Counted from the stretch's first letter, positions 8,266-16,634 are shown. The stretch is DNA of 60,890 nucleotides from Synechococcales cyanobacterium M55_K2018_004 (GCA_015295905.1 DVEB01000267.1:1-60890), one strand, 5' to 3'. Notes: generated from the sequence alone by a model not told the origin. A program made the numbers and translations.

Positions 8266-9660
8266 ATGGCAGAACAGCGCATTGAAAAAGACTCGATGGG
8301 AGAACGGGAACTTCCACCCGATGCCTACTACGGTATTCAAACCCTACGAGCCGTCGAGAACTTTCCTATCAGTGGCATCAAGCCTCTGGCGACTTATGTG
8401 GATGCCTGCCTGTTGATTAAAAAGGCAACGGCGATCGCCAACACCGAGTTAAACTGCATTCCCCCCGATATTGGCCAAGCCATTGTGCAGGCGGCAGACG
8501 AAATTTTGCAGGGGAGCCTGCGCGACCAGTTTGTGGTGGATATTTACCAGGCGGGTGCAGGCACGTCCCACCACATGAACGTCAATGAAGTGCTGGCAAA
8601 CCGGGCGCTAGAAATCTTGGGCGATCGCCGGGGCAACTATCGACGGGTTAGCCCCAACGACCATGTGAACTTTGGACAATCTACCAATGATGTGATCCCA
8701 ACTGCAATTCGGGTTGGTGGCTTACTGGCGCTAGAACACACGCTATACCCTGCGCTAGCCGGGGCGATCGCCACTCTGGATACCTTGGCAGAAGCAAACC
8801 AGGACGTCGTGAAATCAGGCCGTACCCATTTGCAAGATGCGGTTCCCGTCCGTATGGGCGAAACTTTCCGCGCCTGGGCACAAATCCTGGCGGATCATCT
8901 GATCCGCATCGAGTCTGCCGCTCAGGACCTGATGGTGCTAGGCCTAGGCGGCAGTGCCGCCGGGACTGGCCTCAACACCCACCCGCGATACCGCTTCCGA
9001 GTCGCTGAAATTCTTTCGGAGTTGATTGGTATGCCGCTGAAACCAGCGCCTCACCTAATGGCCGCAATGCAGAGCATGGCCCCGTTTGTGAGCGTATCGG
9101 GTGCTATTCGCAACCTGGCGCAAGACCTGGTGAAGATCTCCCATGACCTGCGACTGATGGATTCGGGGCCAATGACGGGCCTGAAGGAAATCCAGTTACC
9201 ACCGGTGCAGCCTGGTTCTTCCATCATGCCGGGGAAGTATAACCCAGTGCTGGCGGAGATGACTTCCATGGTGTGCTTTCAGGTGATGGGTTATGATGCA
9301 GCGATCGCCTTGGCTGCTCAGGCGGGACAGTTGGAACTGAATGTGATGATGCCACTGATCGCCTACGACCTGATCCACAGTATCGAAATCCTGGGGAACA
9401 CCATCGCGGCGCTGACAGAAAAGGCTCTGAAAGGCATTGTGGTGCGGCGCGATCGCTGCCTCGCCTACGCAGAAGCAAGCCTCTCTCTGGTGACCGCCCT
9501 CAACAACCACATTGGCTACTTGAACGCGGCGGCTGTGGCCAAGGAGGCTTTAGAGACTGGCAAACCCCTGCGCCAAATTGTTCTGGAAAAAGGGTTGTTG
9601 ACCGAAGCCGAGCTAGCAGAAGTGTTAGACCTGGCAAAGATGAGCAAAATGCCAGAGTAA
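8266..9660 (+). CDS. aspA: Aspartate ammonia-lyase
   Basis: Converts L-aspartate to fumarate and ammonia; cytoplasmic homotetramer of the aspartase/fumarase superfamily. The 464 residues match family length. The signature GSSIMPGKYNP (about 317-327) holds the catalytic serine loop, and SGRTHLQDA and STNDVIPTA are the other two conserved blocks forming the composite active site. Class II fumarase is the alternative, but the N-terminus (RIEKDSMGERELPPDAYYG) and overall pattern favour aspartase. It is monocistronic; its 3' end is partly duplicated 74 bp downstream. Confidence 0.9.
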   Translation: MAEQRIEKDSMGERELPPDAYYGIQTLRAVENFPISGIKPLATYVDACLLIKKATAIANTELNCIPPDIGQAIVQAADEILQGSLRDQFVVDIYQAGAGTSHHMNVNEVLANRALEILGDRRGNYRRVSPNDHVNFGQSTNDVIPTAIRVGGLLALEHTLYPALAGAIATLDTLAEANQDVVKSGRTHLQDAVPVRMGETFRAWAQILADHLIRIESAAQDLMVLGLGGSAAGTGLNTHPRYRFRVAEILSELIGMPLKPAPHLMAAMQSMAPFVSVSGAIRNLAQDLVKISHDLRLMDSGPMTGLKEIQLPPVQPGSSIMPGKYNPVLAEMTSMVCFQVMGYDAAIALAAQAGQLELNVMMPLIAYDLIHSIEILGNTIAALTEKALKGIVVRRDRCLAYAEASLSLVTALNNHIGYLNAAAVAKEALETGKPLRQIVLEKGLLTEAELAEVLDLAKMSKMPE

Positions 9661-9741
9661 TTGACTTCGATAGTAGGTAAAGATTCTTCTAACTGAATGT
9701 AAAGCTGGCGAAGATGAGCAAAATGCCAGAGTAATTGACTT
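9631..9741. repeat. Duplicated 3' end of aspA (37 bp, 74-bp period)
   Basis: The last 30 bases of aspA plus 7 bases beyond the stop (9631-9667) recur at 9705-9741 with one mismatch (CTGGCAAAG versus CTGGCGAAG). The second copy lies in non-coding DNA. Confidence 0.9.
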
Positions 9742-9780
9742 AATTACACCACCTAAACGAGTGCCGAAAAACATCAAGTC

Positions 9781-9905
9781 AACGTGAATTGCGGATCAGC
9801 TGAAACCCTTGCTGTTCCGTGCGTATCGCGCACGGAACAGCAAGGATTTTGGAACACCGCGCCGGGCATGGTGCCCCAAAGCCCGCTGCACCAGAACTGA
9901 CGTTA
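9781..9905. repeat. Family A element, full-length copy
   Basis: AACGTGAATT end, hairpin 1 (CCCTTGCTGTTCCGTGCG.../...), hairpin 2 (degenerate, GGAACACCGCGCC.../GGTGCCCC) and CCAGAACTGACGTT end. Its right 29 bp (9877-9905) are identical to 10627-10655 on the other side of the cyclase-domain gene. Confidence 0.85.
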
Positions 9906-9972
9906 AACCCAAATGATTGGCAGAGTGCTCACCACTGCTTCAGCCTTTATTGACTATGCCTCCCCATTGACT

Positions 9973-10593
9973 ATGCACCCCCACCCGACCGACCCCCCCA
10001 ATACTGAAACCGAGTTAGAGCGACTGCTCCAGACACGAAACCGCTATCCAGAACTGACTGAGGCGATCGACGCTCAAATTCGAGCGACGTTCATGCGCAC
10101 TTACGCCATTCTGGTCATGGATTCTAGTGGCTTCTCGCGCCTCTCTCAGCAACGAGGAATCATTGCAGCACTAGCAGAAATTGAACGACTACGAGGGGTA
10201 GTGGTACCCGTTATTCAAGCGCATCAAGGGAGCGTCTTTAAGATAGAGGTGGATAACGTTTATGCGGTCTTTCCCAACGTGGAGTTAGCAATCGCAGCCT
10301 CCCACGCCATGATCCAGCAAGCGGCTTCTATAGATCAGCACGTCAGCATTGGCATTGGCTACGGTGAACTGCTGATGATTGCTGAGGGCGATCGCTACCG
10401 GGATGTGTACGGCGAGGAGATGAACCTGGCTTCCAAGTTAGGAGAGGACTTGGCAGGCGTGGACGAAGTACTCCTAACCGATGCTGCTTTTGCGAACCTG
10501 AATTGTCAGCGAGAGCAGTGGGAGAAGCAAACGATGAGCATCTCTAGCCTAGAGTTGCAGGTCTACCGACAACGCAACAACCATTCTTGTTGA
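9973..10593 (+). CDS. Class III nucleotidyl cyclase-domain protein
   Basis: A 206-residue, apparently stand-alone class III adenylate/guanylate cyclase homology domain. The metal-binding aspartates are in place (D50 in VMDSSGF, D94 in EVDNVYAVF), and the transition-state asparagine is in NLASKLGED, but the usual arginine four residues later is lysine. The substrate-specifying Lys/Asp pair is not clear. cAMP or cGMP synthesis is therefore possible but not certain. ATG 9973 (MHPHPTDPP) was preferred over 9913, which starts within repeat-flanking DNA. The gene is bracketed by two family A ends sharing 29 identical bases. Confidence 0.75.
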   Translation: MHPHPTDPPNTETELERLLQTRNRYPELTEAIDAQIRATFMRTYAILVMDSSGFSRLSQQRGIIAALAEIERLRGVVVPVIQAHQGSVFKIEVDNVYAVFPNVELAIAASHAMIQQAASIDQHVSIGIGYGELLMIAEGDRYRDVYGEEMNLASKLGEDLAGVDEVLLTDAAFANLNCQREQWEKQTMSISSLELQVYRQRNNHSC

Positions 10594-10594
10594 T

Positions 10595-10655
10595 AACGTC
10601 TGTTAGAGTTCAGCGTATCCTGCATTCAAAGCCCGCTGCACCAGAACTGACGTTA
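10595..10655. repeat. Family A element, internally deleted copy
   Basis: Begins AACGTCTGTTAGAG one base after the cyclase-domain stop and ends CCAGAACTGACGTT. Both internal hairpins are gone; a TTCAGCGTATCCTG segment from the G-type arm is joined to the C-type arm. Confidence 0.75.
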
Positions 10656-10673
10656 TTTACGTTCATACCCTCG

Positions 10674-10922
10674 TCAACCCCCACTGACTGGCGGAATCAA
10701 AACCACCTCATCACCATCTTGCAAAACAGTCTCCGGTTCAACAAACTGGAGGTTGACACCAAAGCGAGTGAGGTCGCGCCATTGTTGGAGTTGGGGGTGT
10801 TGGCTCAGGAGGCGATCGCGCACCTCCCTCACCACCGTTCCCTCTGGCAACTCCAACACCAATTCCGGGACACCACAGGCATCTTGATAGGCAGCAAACA
10901 ACTTAACCGTCACTTGCAGCAT
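10674..10922 (-). CDS. moaD: MoaD/ThiS-family sulfur carrier protein
   Basis: An 82-residue ubiquitin-like sulfur carrier ending in Gly-Gly (IPPVSGG), the C-terminus that is adenylated and thiocarboxylated. The text (VKLFAAYQDACG, LPEGTVVREVRDRLL, LQFVEPETVLQDGDEV) fits the small subunit of molybdopterin synthase better than ThiS. It would donate sulfur for molybdenum cofactor synthesis with MoaE, which is not in this window. The ATG at 10922 (MLQVTVKLF) gives the usual start. It is followed on the same strand by a family A copy and has no operon partner. Confidence 0.85.
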   Translation of the reverse strand: MLQVTVKLFAAYQDACGVPELVLELPEGTVVREVRDRLLSQHPQLQQWRDLTRFGVNLQFVEPETVLQDGDEVVLIPPVSGG

Positions 10923-11039
10923 AAACACTCTCTTCTGAATCGTACCCCTCGATCGCATGCGGGTGACATGCCTGGAACGCAGCGCGCCCTCTCAGTTCCT
11001 TTGGTGAGTGACATGAACGAATCAATCTTGCGGATTGCT

Positions 11040-12233
11040 TTAGGGCTTCAGGTCACCAACTAACGTGGCCAAAAGTTCCTTGTCCCCAACAGATCGACGT
11101 TGCTCAATCGGGACATAGGTGGCTCCCCGAAAACCGGTATAGATCTGCGTCGGACGGAAAATACGGTTCTCGTTCAACTGCTCCTTCCAATGAGCCAACC
11201 ACCCTGCCACACGAGAAATCGCAAAAACTGGGGTAAAAAGGTCACTGGGAATACCCAGCTTCCGATAAACCAGTCCAGAGTAGAAATCGACATTCGGGTA
11301 AATTCCTTTGTGACCTAACTTCTCCTGCACAACTTTCTCTAGCTCCACCGCGATATCGTAATAATCATCGCGTCCAAACTTCTCAAACAACTGCTCCGCA
11401 AGCTGTTGCAGAATAATGGCACGAGGGTCTTTGACCTTATAGACTCGGTGACCGAATCCCATAATTTTGCTACGGTTCTCCAGGGCGCTTTCCACAAAGG
11501 GACGCACATTCTCGACGGAACCGATTTCCTCCAGCATCAAGATCACCTCTTCGCTGGCTCCTCCGTGTAATGGCCCAGCCAAGGTGCCCACAGCAGAGGC
11601 AATGACCGCGTAGGGATCCGTAAGCGTTGAAGCCGTTACCATCGCCGAGAAGGTCGAGGCATTGATGGTATGTTCTGCATGAAGAATCAGCCCCGTATCA
11701 AAGATCTTTGCTGCCAAGGGATCCGGCTCCCGCTCTGTCAGCATATAAAGAAAGTTTGCGGAGTAGTCCAGGTCATCGCGGGGTTGAATTGGATCGTTCC
11801 CTTTCCGCATCAGTTGAAAGGCAGCCACCATTGTGGGGATTTTAGCTAGCAACCGAACAACCGCAGCCCGGATGTAGGCTGGATCATCCAGCGCCCGCCG
11901 GGAGTAAAACAACCCCAGCGCTGCAGCACAAGCCTGTAGCGCATCCATGGGATGACCACTTTCGGGGAAGCACTTCATCATGTCGCGGATGCGATACTTC
12001 AAGCGCCGATGGTAGCGAATTTCGTGCTCAAATTCGTAAAGCTCATCCTTGGTTGGAAGTTCGCCCCAAATTAGCAGGTAAGCAGTCTCAAGGAAGTTAC
12101 TTTTTTTTGCAAGTTCCTCAATGCCGATGCCCCGATACTCCAGAATGCCATGCGTGCCATCGACAAAACTAATACTGGATTGGGTCGCCGGAACACCCTC
12201 TAGACCCGGTCTGTATTCACAAGCAACTGTCAT
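11040..12233 (-). CDS. gltA: Citrate synthase
   Basis: Condenses acetyl-CoA and oxaloacetate to citrate, entry step of the oxidative TCA branch feeding 2-oxoglutarate for nitrogen assimilation. The 397 residues are typical for the bacterial type. The catalytic blocks are visible: LILHAEHTINAS, GPLHGGASEEV (the conserved histidine) and GFGHRVYKVKDPRA (histidine plus citrate-binding arginine). Cytoplasmic. ATG 12233 fits the family start (MTVACEYRPGLEGV). The 440-bp upstream gap should hold its promoter, but no clear -35/-10 was identified. icd, which acts two steps later, is also in the window but not adjacent. Confidence 0.96.
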   Translation of the reverse strand: MTVACEYRPGLEGVPATQSSISFVDGTHGILEYRGIGIEELAKKSNFLETAYLLIWGELPTKDELYEFEHEIRYHRRLKYRIRDMMKCFPESGHPMDALQACAAALGLFYSRRALDDPAYIRAAVVRLLAKIPTMVAAFQLMRKGNDPIQPRDDLDYSANFLYMLTEREPDPLAAKIFDTGLILHAEHTINASTFSAMVTASTLTDPYAVIASAVGTLAGPLHGGASEEVILMLEEIGSVENVRPFVESALENRSKIMGFGHRVYKVKDPRAIILQQLAEQLFEKFGRDDYYDIAVELEKVVQEKLGHKGIYPNVDFYSGLVYRKLGIPSDLFTPVFAISRVAGWLAHWKEQLNENRIFRPTQIYTGFRGATYVPIEQRRSVGDKELLATLVGDLKP

Positions 12234-12505
12234 AAATTTTCACCGTACATTCCGATAAACATGTGCTTGATGAGACCCATCTGGAAATGGTGTAACGAGA
12301 TTCCCAACGTTAATTCACTAAACAGCTCAGTGGGTCTGTGCCAATATTCTACGTCTCACATGAGGGTTGTTCTGTCTGTTCTAAGGCAGTCTTCCAATTT
12401 GCGCTCCAATTAGGACAGAGTCTTTGCAAAACTCCTTCGCAAAACTCCATAGCCTACAGTGATTTCCATGTCCATATTTACAGCGCTACGCGCATCGGTT
12501 AAGAC

Positions 12506-12629
12506 AACGCCAGTTCAGGTTAGGCAGGTTTTGGGACACCGCGCACAGTGCGGTGTCCCAAAACCCTAGATGTTCGGTGCACAACGCACACCGAACATCT
12601 AGGGTTTCAGCGTATCCTGAATTGACGTT
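12506..12629. repeat. Family A element in gltA-VOC gap
   Basis: AACGCCAGTTCAGG end, hairpin GGGACACCGCGC.../GCGGTGTCCC, hairpin CCCTAGATGTTCGGTG.../CACCGAACATCTAGGG, and CTGAATTGACGTT end. The arms differ from other copies but stay complementary. The rest of the 440-bp gap (12234-12505) holds nothing recognisable apart from probable gltA promoter DNA. Confidence 0.85.
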
Positions 12630-12674
12630 AATGTACAAAGCAACACTGTTCAGACGGCAGGTATCGCATTCACA

Positions 12675-13238
12675 CTAATTCGAGATTTCAGCCATCTCAA
12701 TGACTTTGCCGTCCCAATCTTTTACGAGGAAATTGAGAGGCTTGTCGCGGCGAATTTTGTATTGAGCACCGCGAGATACGACGCGCATCAGCACTTGTTC
12801 AAGGCAATCATGGTCAAAACAAACGTGACGCTGCCGATTCTTTTCTCCTGGGGATGCCCCAGAGATGACGTGAAGCTGCGTATTCTTTTTCAACTGATAC
12901 CACAAGCCATCCTGGTTCAAGGTATGAGTTGTGCTCCTGCCCCCCGTTGACAAATACATGGGGTCAAGCCCTGCAGTGCCTAACGTTTGCTCATAGTTGT
13001 AGTAATAGTGGAGTGGCACATCTGCGGCAGGTAGATCTAAGACGCCTTCGTAAAAGCGACGAGCCAACTCTAGATCAGACACCATCATGGTGTAAACCTT
13101 GGGGGCACTAGTCAAAAACATCCACATGGCTCCTGCATAGGCAATTAGGAGCATGACCATGATCCCCTGAGTGGAGAGCAGGCCATCGATGGGAAACGCT
13201 GCAATCACCGTGACAACCGTTGAAGTTACTGGTGGCAT
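12675..13238 (-). CDS. VOC (glyoxalase/dioxygenase-fold) protein with N-terminal membrane segment
   Basis: A 187-residue protein: hydrophobic N-terminus with one likely membrane helix (about 22-46, IMVMLLIAYAGAMWMFL), then a vicinal-oxygen-chelate domain (about 47-187; VYTMMVSDLELARRFYEGVL, later VCFDHDCLEQ and a terminal DWDGKVIEMAEIS). The VOC fold covers glyoxalase I, extradiol dioxygenases and antibiotic-binding proteins; metal ligands would be H and E at the usual strand positions (HVCFDH, VIEMAE). The substrate is unknown. Conserved cyanobacterial type by memory of similar sequences. Monocistronic. Confidence 0.78.
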   Translation of the reverse strand: MPPVTSTVVTVIAAFPIDGLLSTQGIMVMLLIAYAGAMWMFLTSAPKVYTMMVSDLELARRFYEGVLDLPAADVPLHYYYNYEQTLGTAGLDPMYLSTGGRSTTHTLNQDGLWYQLKKNTQLHVISGASPGEKNRQRHVCFDHDCLEQVLMRVVSRGAQYKIRRDKPLNFLVKDWDGKVIEMAEISN

Positions 13239-13480
13239 GAACTATTGAGGAAAACACAAAGGACAGGGAAAGGGCGACTTTATGATTGGAAGACACCCTA
13301 CTTTCAATAGTATCAACTTAGTCTCAACGACTCGGAAATGCTAGAGCCAGCTTCACAGAGATCTTAGGCTCTTTTGATGAAATCTTAGGCTCCGGCGATC
13401 GCATCCACCCCTACCAAACAAGAGCAAAACCGAAGAGAGCCAGAGCGTCTCCTAGCCAGGGGATGAAGGAAACTTAAGGT

Positions 13481-13605
13481 AACGTCAGTTCTGGTTAAGA
13501 GGGATTTTGGGGCACCGCGCCGGGCGCGGTGCCCCAAAACCCTTGATGTTCCGTGCGCGTCGCGCACGGAACATCAAGGGTTTCAGCCTATCCGGAATTC
13601 ACGTT
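13481..13605. mobile_element. Family A element with 7-bp flanking direct repeat
   Basis: Full copy: AACGTCAGTTCTGG end, hairpin GGGGCACCGCGCC.../GGTGCCCC, hairpin CCCTTGATGTTCCGTGCGCG.../..., GGAATTCACGTT end. The 7-mer TAAGGTA lies directly outside both ACGT termini (…TTAAGGTA|ACGT … ACGT|TAAGGTACAG), the expected footprint of a transposition target duplication. Confidence 0.8.
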
Positions 13606-13698
13606 AAGGTACAGTGAAGGCAAGGTTACTACCCCAGTGAACCTTAGCACTTGTTTGAAAACTCGACCTCTTAATATAGCAGCGGTATAGCGGTATAT

Positions 13699-13750
13699 GA
13701 GAGTTTTGGGGCATCGCGTCGTGCACGGTGCCCCAAAACTCTCTTAACCA
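13699..13750. repeat. Family A fragment (hairpin 2 only)
   Basis: Hairpin GAGAGTTTTGGGGCA.../...TGCCCCAAAACTCTC-like followed by TTAACCAGTAATCAG, a decayed C-type end. The rest of the 584-bp gap 13239-13822 is featureless. Confidence 0.6.
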
Positions 13751-13822
13751 GTAATCAGAGATTCCCCCCCAGGGCAAGCCAGATCGCTGTGTCTTGTGTC
13801 CTTCCTGAAAGGGTAGTTGATC

Positions 13823-14257
13823 TTAAGCAGCAGCGGGCTGAGACCAGGACATCTGAAGCATCCGGCGCCCTAACTCCAGATCCTTGGGCGAGCACTGCCA
13901 GTCAGGATGAGCACTCATCAACAAACTATCAAGCGTTTCTTGATCAAACAGGTGCCAGACCAAAGCGCCCTGAAATTCGGCTTCGATCGCATAACAGTTT
14001 TGGCTGACACAATAAATGGTGGAGTGACCTGAAATGTGCGATAAGGGCATCTGCTCACCAGGTTGTAAGGCGCGAAAGGTGAGCATGGCACGCTTGAAGG
14101 ATTCAAAAGACTCAGGAAGCAGTCCAGGTAGTACAGCGATCGCCTCTTGGTCGCCGTTCACTGCTAGCCAATAGTGACGAGTGGGATCAATCCCTTCTAA
14201 CCAAGGAGACTCATCATCGAGACGATAGCGGGGAGCCAATGGAAAGAAGGATTTCAT
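13823..14257 (-). CDS. Conserved hypothetical protein, 144 residues
   Basis: Not recognised. A soluble, compact protein starting MKSFFPLAPRYRLDDESPWL, with aromatic and acidic residues spread evenly, an SHISGHSTIYCVSQNCYAIE strand-rich centre and a helix-rich C-terminus. There is no signal peptide, membrane segment or metal-site cluster. Coding is supported by a full-length frame with HIP1-style bases in codon context and no competing frame. It lies alone between two repeat-rich gaps (584 and 575 bp). Confidence 0.6.
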   Translation of the reverse strand: MKSFFPLAPRYRLDDESPWLEGIDPTRHYWLAVNGDQEAIAVLPGLLPESFESFKRAMLTFRALQPGEQMPLSHISGHSTIYCVSQNCYAIEAEFQGALVWHLFDQETLDSLLMSAHPDWQCSPKDLELGRRMLQMSWSQPAAA

Positions 14258-14529
14258 AGCTGCAATTCCTGGAGTCGCTTAACGATGAACAAGGGCAATC
14301 GCTCAGACTCAATACCGCATCAAAATCCAATGCCATGTCGAACTTGAGCATGAACTCGATACAGAGATTGATTAGCCTTGGTTTTCATTGATATTTAATA
14401 TGATTAAGATCACGCCTGAAAAGCAATCGAACTTAGCAAAACTTATACTATCGATCACCTCAGGGTTTGTACCACGTCCTCTATGGTGGAGAGGATTGTA
14501 GCCACAATCCTCATCTTGGGCTTCTCAGT

Positions 14530-14640
14530 ATGGTTTTAGCCTGCCACGGGCGGGCTAAAACCATACTCAGATCGGAGAGTCGCACCCTGCAGGTGCGACT
14601 GTCGTTTTCAGTTTTTATACTTTCACACTGAGAATTGCCG
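14530..14640. repeat. Family E palindromic element, copy 1
   Basis: Two hairpins: GGTTTTAGCCTGCC.../...GGGCTAAAACC (14532-14562) and AGTCGCACC.../GGTGCGACT (14578-14600), ending CACACTGAGAATTGCC. In reverse orientation the same blocks (AATTxTCAGTGTG, GGTTTTAGCCCGxCCGTGGC) occur at 50574-50705. Confidence 0.65.
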
Positions 14641-14651
14641 TGATTTTAGGA

Positions 14652-14775
14652 AATGTCAGTTCGGGTTAAGCGGGTTTTGAGGCACCGCGCGCGGCGCGGT
14701 GCCCCAAAACCCTTGCTGTTCCGGGCGCGACGCGCCCGGAACAGCAAGGGTTGCAGCTTATCCCGAATTCACGTT
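14652..14775. repeat. Family A element upstream of tRNA-Gly
   Basis: AATGTCAGTTCGGG end, both hairpins, CCCGAATTCACGTT end. The hairpin 1 arms are CCGGGCGCG/CGCGCCCGG instead of the common CCGTGCGCG/CGCGCACGG, a paired change. Confidence 0.85.
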
Positions 14776-14832
14776 GAAAAAATGCTTGACATTGCTGTCC
14801 AGTTCTGCAACTATTGAAATTGCGCAAAATTT

Positions 14833-14904
14833 GCGGGTGTAGCTCAGTGGTAGAGCGTCACCTTGCCAAGGTGAATGTCGCGCGTTCGAATCGCGTCACC
14901 CGCT
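14833..14904 (+). tRNA. trnG-GCC: tRNA-Gly (anticodon GCC)
   Basis: 72-nt cloverleaf: acceptor GCGGGTG/CACCCGC, D-arm GCTC/GAGC with AGTGGTA loop, anticodon stem TCACC/GGTGA with loop TTGCCAA (anticodon GCC), T-arm GCGCG-TTCGAAT-CGCGT and discriminator T. CCA is not encoded. Decodes GGC/GGT. Confidence 0.97.
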
Positions 14905-14907
14905 TAA

Positions 14908-14946
14908 GGGCTCCTCTTAAACTAAAAAGGTTTAGAGGAGCCTTTG
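14908..14946 (+). terminator. Terminator of the tRNA-Gly gene
   Basis: Stem GGCTCCTCT(TAAAC) / (GTTT)AGAGGAGCC separated by TAAAAAG, followed by TTTGATTT, starting 4 nt after the tRNA. Confidence 0.85.
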
Positions 14947-14977
14947 ATTTAAGAGGTATGAGAAACGTCTCTCCCTT

Positions 14978-15103
14978 AACGTCAGTTCGGGTCAATAGGA
15001 GGTTGGAGGTGCACCACACGGTGCAGTGTCCCCAAACCTCTTGATTTTCCGGGTGCGTTGTACATCAAAAATCAAGGGGTTTAGCTTACCCCAAACTCAC
15101 GTT
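14978..15103. repeat. Family A element, divergent copy
   Basis: AACGTCAGTTCGGG end, weakened hairpins (GAGGTTGGAGGTGCACC.../...; CTTGATTTTCCG.../...AAAATCAAGG), CCAAACTCACGTT end. It lies 20 bp beyond the 3' end of the amidohydrolase gene. Confidence 0.75.
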
Positions 15104-15123
15104 AATTGCCCCAGTCAATTGTC

Positions 15124-16356
15124 CTAGTCCACTCCCCAATTGAACGCCTTGCTGGCATACAAAAGTTTGCCCTGACGCACCGTTGCCAGCACATCTTCTG
15201 GAGTGACACGGGTGACAATGGATGCAGGGATATGGCGGCTGGCCCGCAGATGGGGCTGGGTGAAGTCCAGCACCACTAGGTCAGCAGGGAGCCCCGTTTC
15301 CAGGTAGCCATAGGTATCGCCGCCCAACAAGGGACGAATGTTACTCGTCACCATTTTGAGGATGTCAGTGGGGTCAGGACGCACTGCATCACCGTACTGG
15401 CTCTTGGCTACTTTGTAAGTGAAGTCCAGTTCGGCAAACAGGTTGGGGCTATTCAGCAGGCCGTTGTCAGTCCCCAGCAGCAGATTGGCCTCGCTTTCCA
15501 AAAGTTGGGCAATTGGGGGCAGCGGCAATCCTAAGTTGGCATTAGCACGCGGGTTTAGCACCACGTTGCTGTGGTGTTGCGACAGGAGAGCAATTTCCTC
15601 AGCATTGGCAACTGTGGCGTGGATGATCAGGTGGGGCGCAAACAGGTCAAGAGCACGTTCCAGGTCTCCCCGTCCGGCGATCGCCAGACTAGTCTCGCGA
15701 TATGCCGCATTCTCTAAGCAGTGAATTGCCCTCAGCTTACTGTGGGCACGAGTCATCTGACGAATCTGCATCCAGGCGGCATCGGTCAGGTCGTTCATGG
15801 TGCTTTCCGAGAAGCCATCAGCCACGGCGAGCAGTTCTTCCAACTCCACGAGGGCCTCTGGCGACAGTGGTGCCAGGTTTTTCTGTAACTGAGCTTCTGT
15901 GAAGGGAAGAGTGTTGAACTGTCCCAGGATGAGCGATCGCACTCCTGTAGCCTCGGACGCTTGGCGCAGCAGTTGGCAGCCATACACCCCCTGTTCCCGG
16001 AAATCTAGGTGGCCAATGGTTCCTGTCCGGGCCATGTAGTGCAGGTGGGCAGTCATGTGTCTCAGGTGTTCGGCCTCAGGTTGCTTGGCCAGTTCCCGAT
16101 ACTTATAGCCATTGGGACGAAAGAAACCCGCTTCTAGGGTAAGGCCGGTCGCCCCATCGGGCAGGCAGGAGTCGCCGATGTGAGTGTGGCTGTTATACAT
16201 TCCTGGCATCACCACCCAAGTGGGATGTTCTACCGTGAGGCGGGGCTCCCCCAAGACAAGCTGCGTGATCCGATCGCCCTCTACCACCAGACGATTGCAG
16301 GCATGGGGCTGTAGATCAGGGCCATACAGGACGATACAGTCCGTCAGTTCCCACAT
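15124..16356 (-). CDS. Amidohydrolase family metal-dependent hydrolase
   Basis: A 410-residue TIM-barrel hydrolase of the amidohydrolase superfamily, subtype near chlorohydrolase/SAH-deaminase-like enzymes. Metal and catalytic motifs: NSHTHIGD near the start of the barrel, RAIHCLENAA, LIIHATVANAEE and the terminal aspartate in LLGTDNGLL. An N-terminal beta segment (LYGPDLQPHACNRLVVEGD) and C-terminal LPADLVVLDF complete the composite beta-sandwich. The substrate, perhaps a deaminated purine, pterin or adenosine derivative, cannot be fixed. ATG 16356 (MWELTDCIVLY) was chosen; the frame upstream to 16443 has no family-like sequence. Confidence 0.85.
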   Translation of the reverse strand: MWELTDCIVLYGPDLQPHACNRLVVEGDRITQLVLGEPRLTVEHPTWVVMPGMYNSHTHIGDSCLPDGATGLTLEAGFFRPNGYKYRELAKQPEAEHLRHMTAHLHYMARTGTIGHLDFREQGVYGCQLLRQASEATGVRSLILGQFNTLPFTEAQLQKNLAPLSPEALVELEELLAVADGFSESTMNDLTDAAWMQIRQMTRAHSKLRAIHCLENAAYRETSLAIAGRGDLERALDLFAPHLIIHATVANAEEIALLSQHHSNVVLNPRANANLGLPLPPIAQLLESEANLLLGTDNGLLNSPNLFAELDFTYKVAKSQYGDAVRPDPTDILKMVTSNIRPLLGGDTYGYLETGLPADLVVLDFTQPHLRASRHIPASIVTRVTPEDVLATVRQGKLLYASKAFNWGVD

Positions 16357-16634
16357 AATATGACCTGATAAAAAGTGGCAATCATACCAATGCTTCGCAC
16401 TCTCATGGCTTCCCTCAAGGGAGCAACGTCCCCTTGCTCCCATCTGTCGCCCTAGTTTTTGGAATTGGGATAAAACGTGGCTCTGTAAAGATGCCTACAC
16501 AGATACAACATAGATACAGTAGTATTTTGAGAGATTTCCCCTGCTGGCGGATTGCCAGGGAAAAACCGCCTCTGTCTGTTGGCGTATGGGGCTGTAGGCG
16601 TATGGGTGGCCAGGCCGCCCACATGCTATCCAGT

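Noticed and set aside
7779-8282. 167-codon minus-strand ORF
   Set aside because: It is antisense to the kinase remnant and the aspA start, with Arg/Pro/Ser-rich shadow composition.
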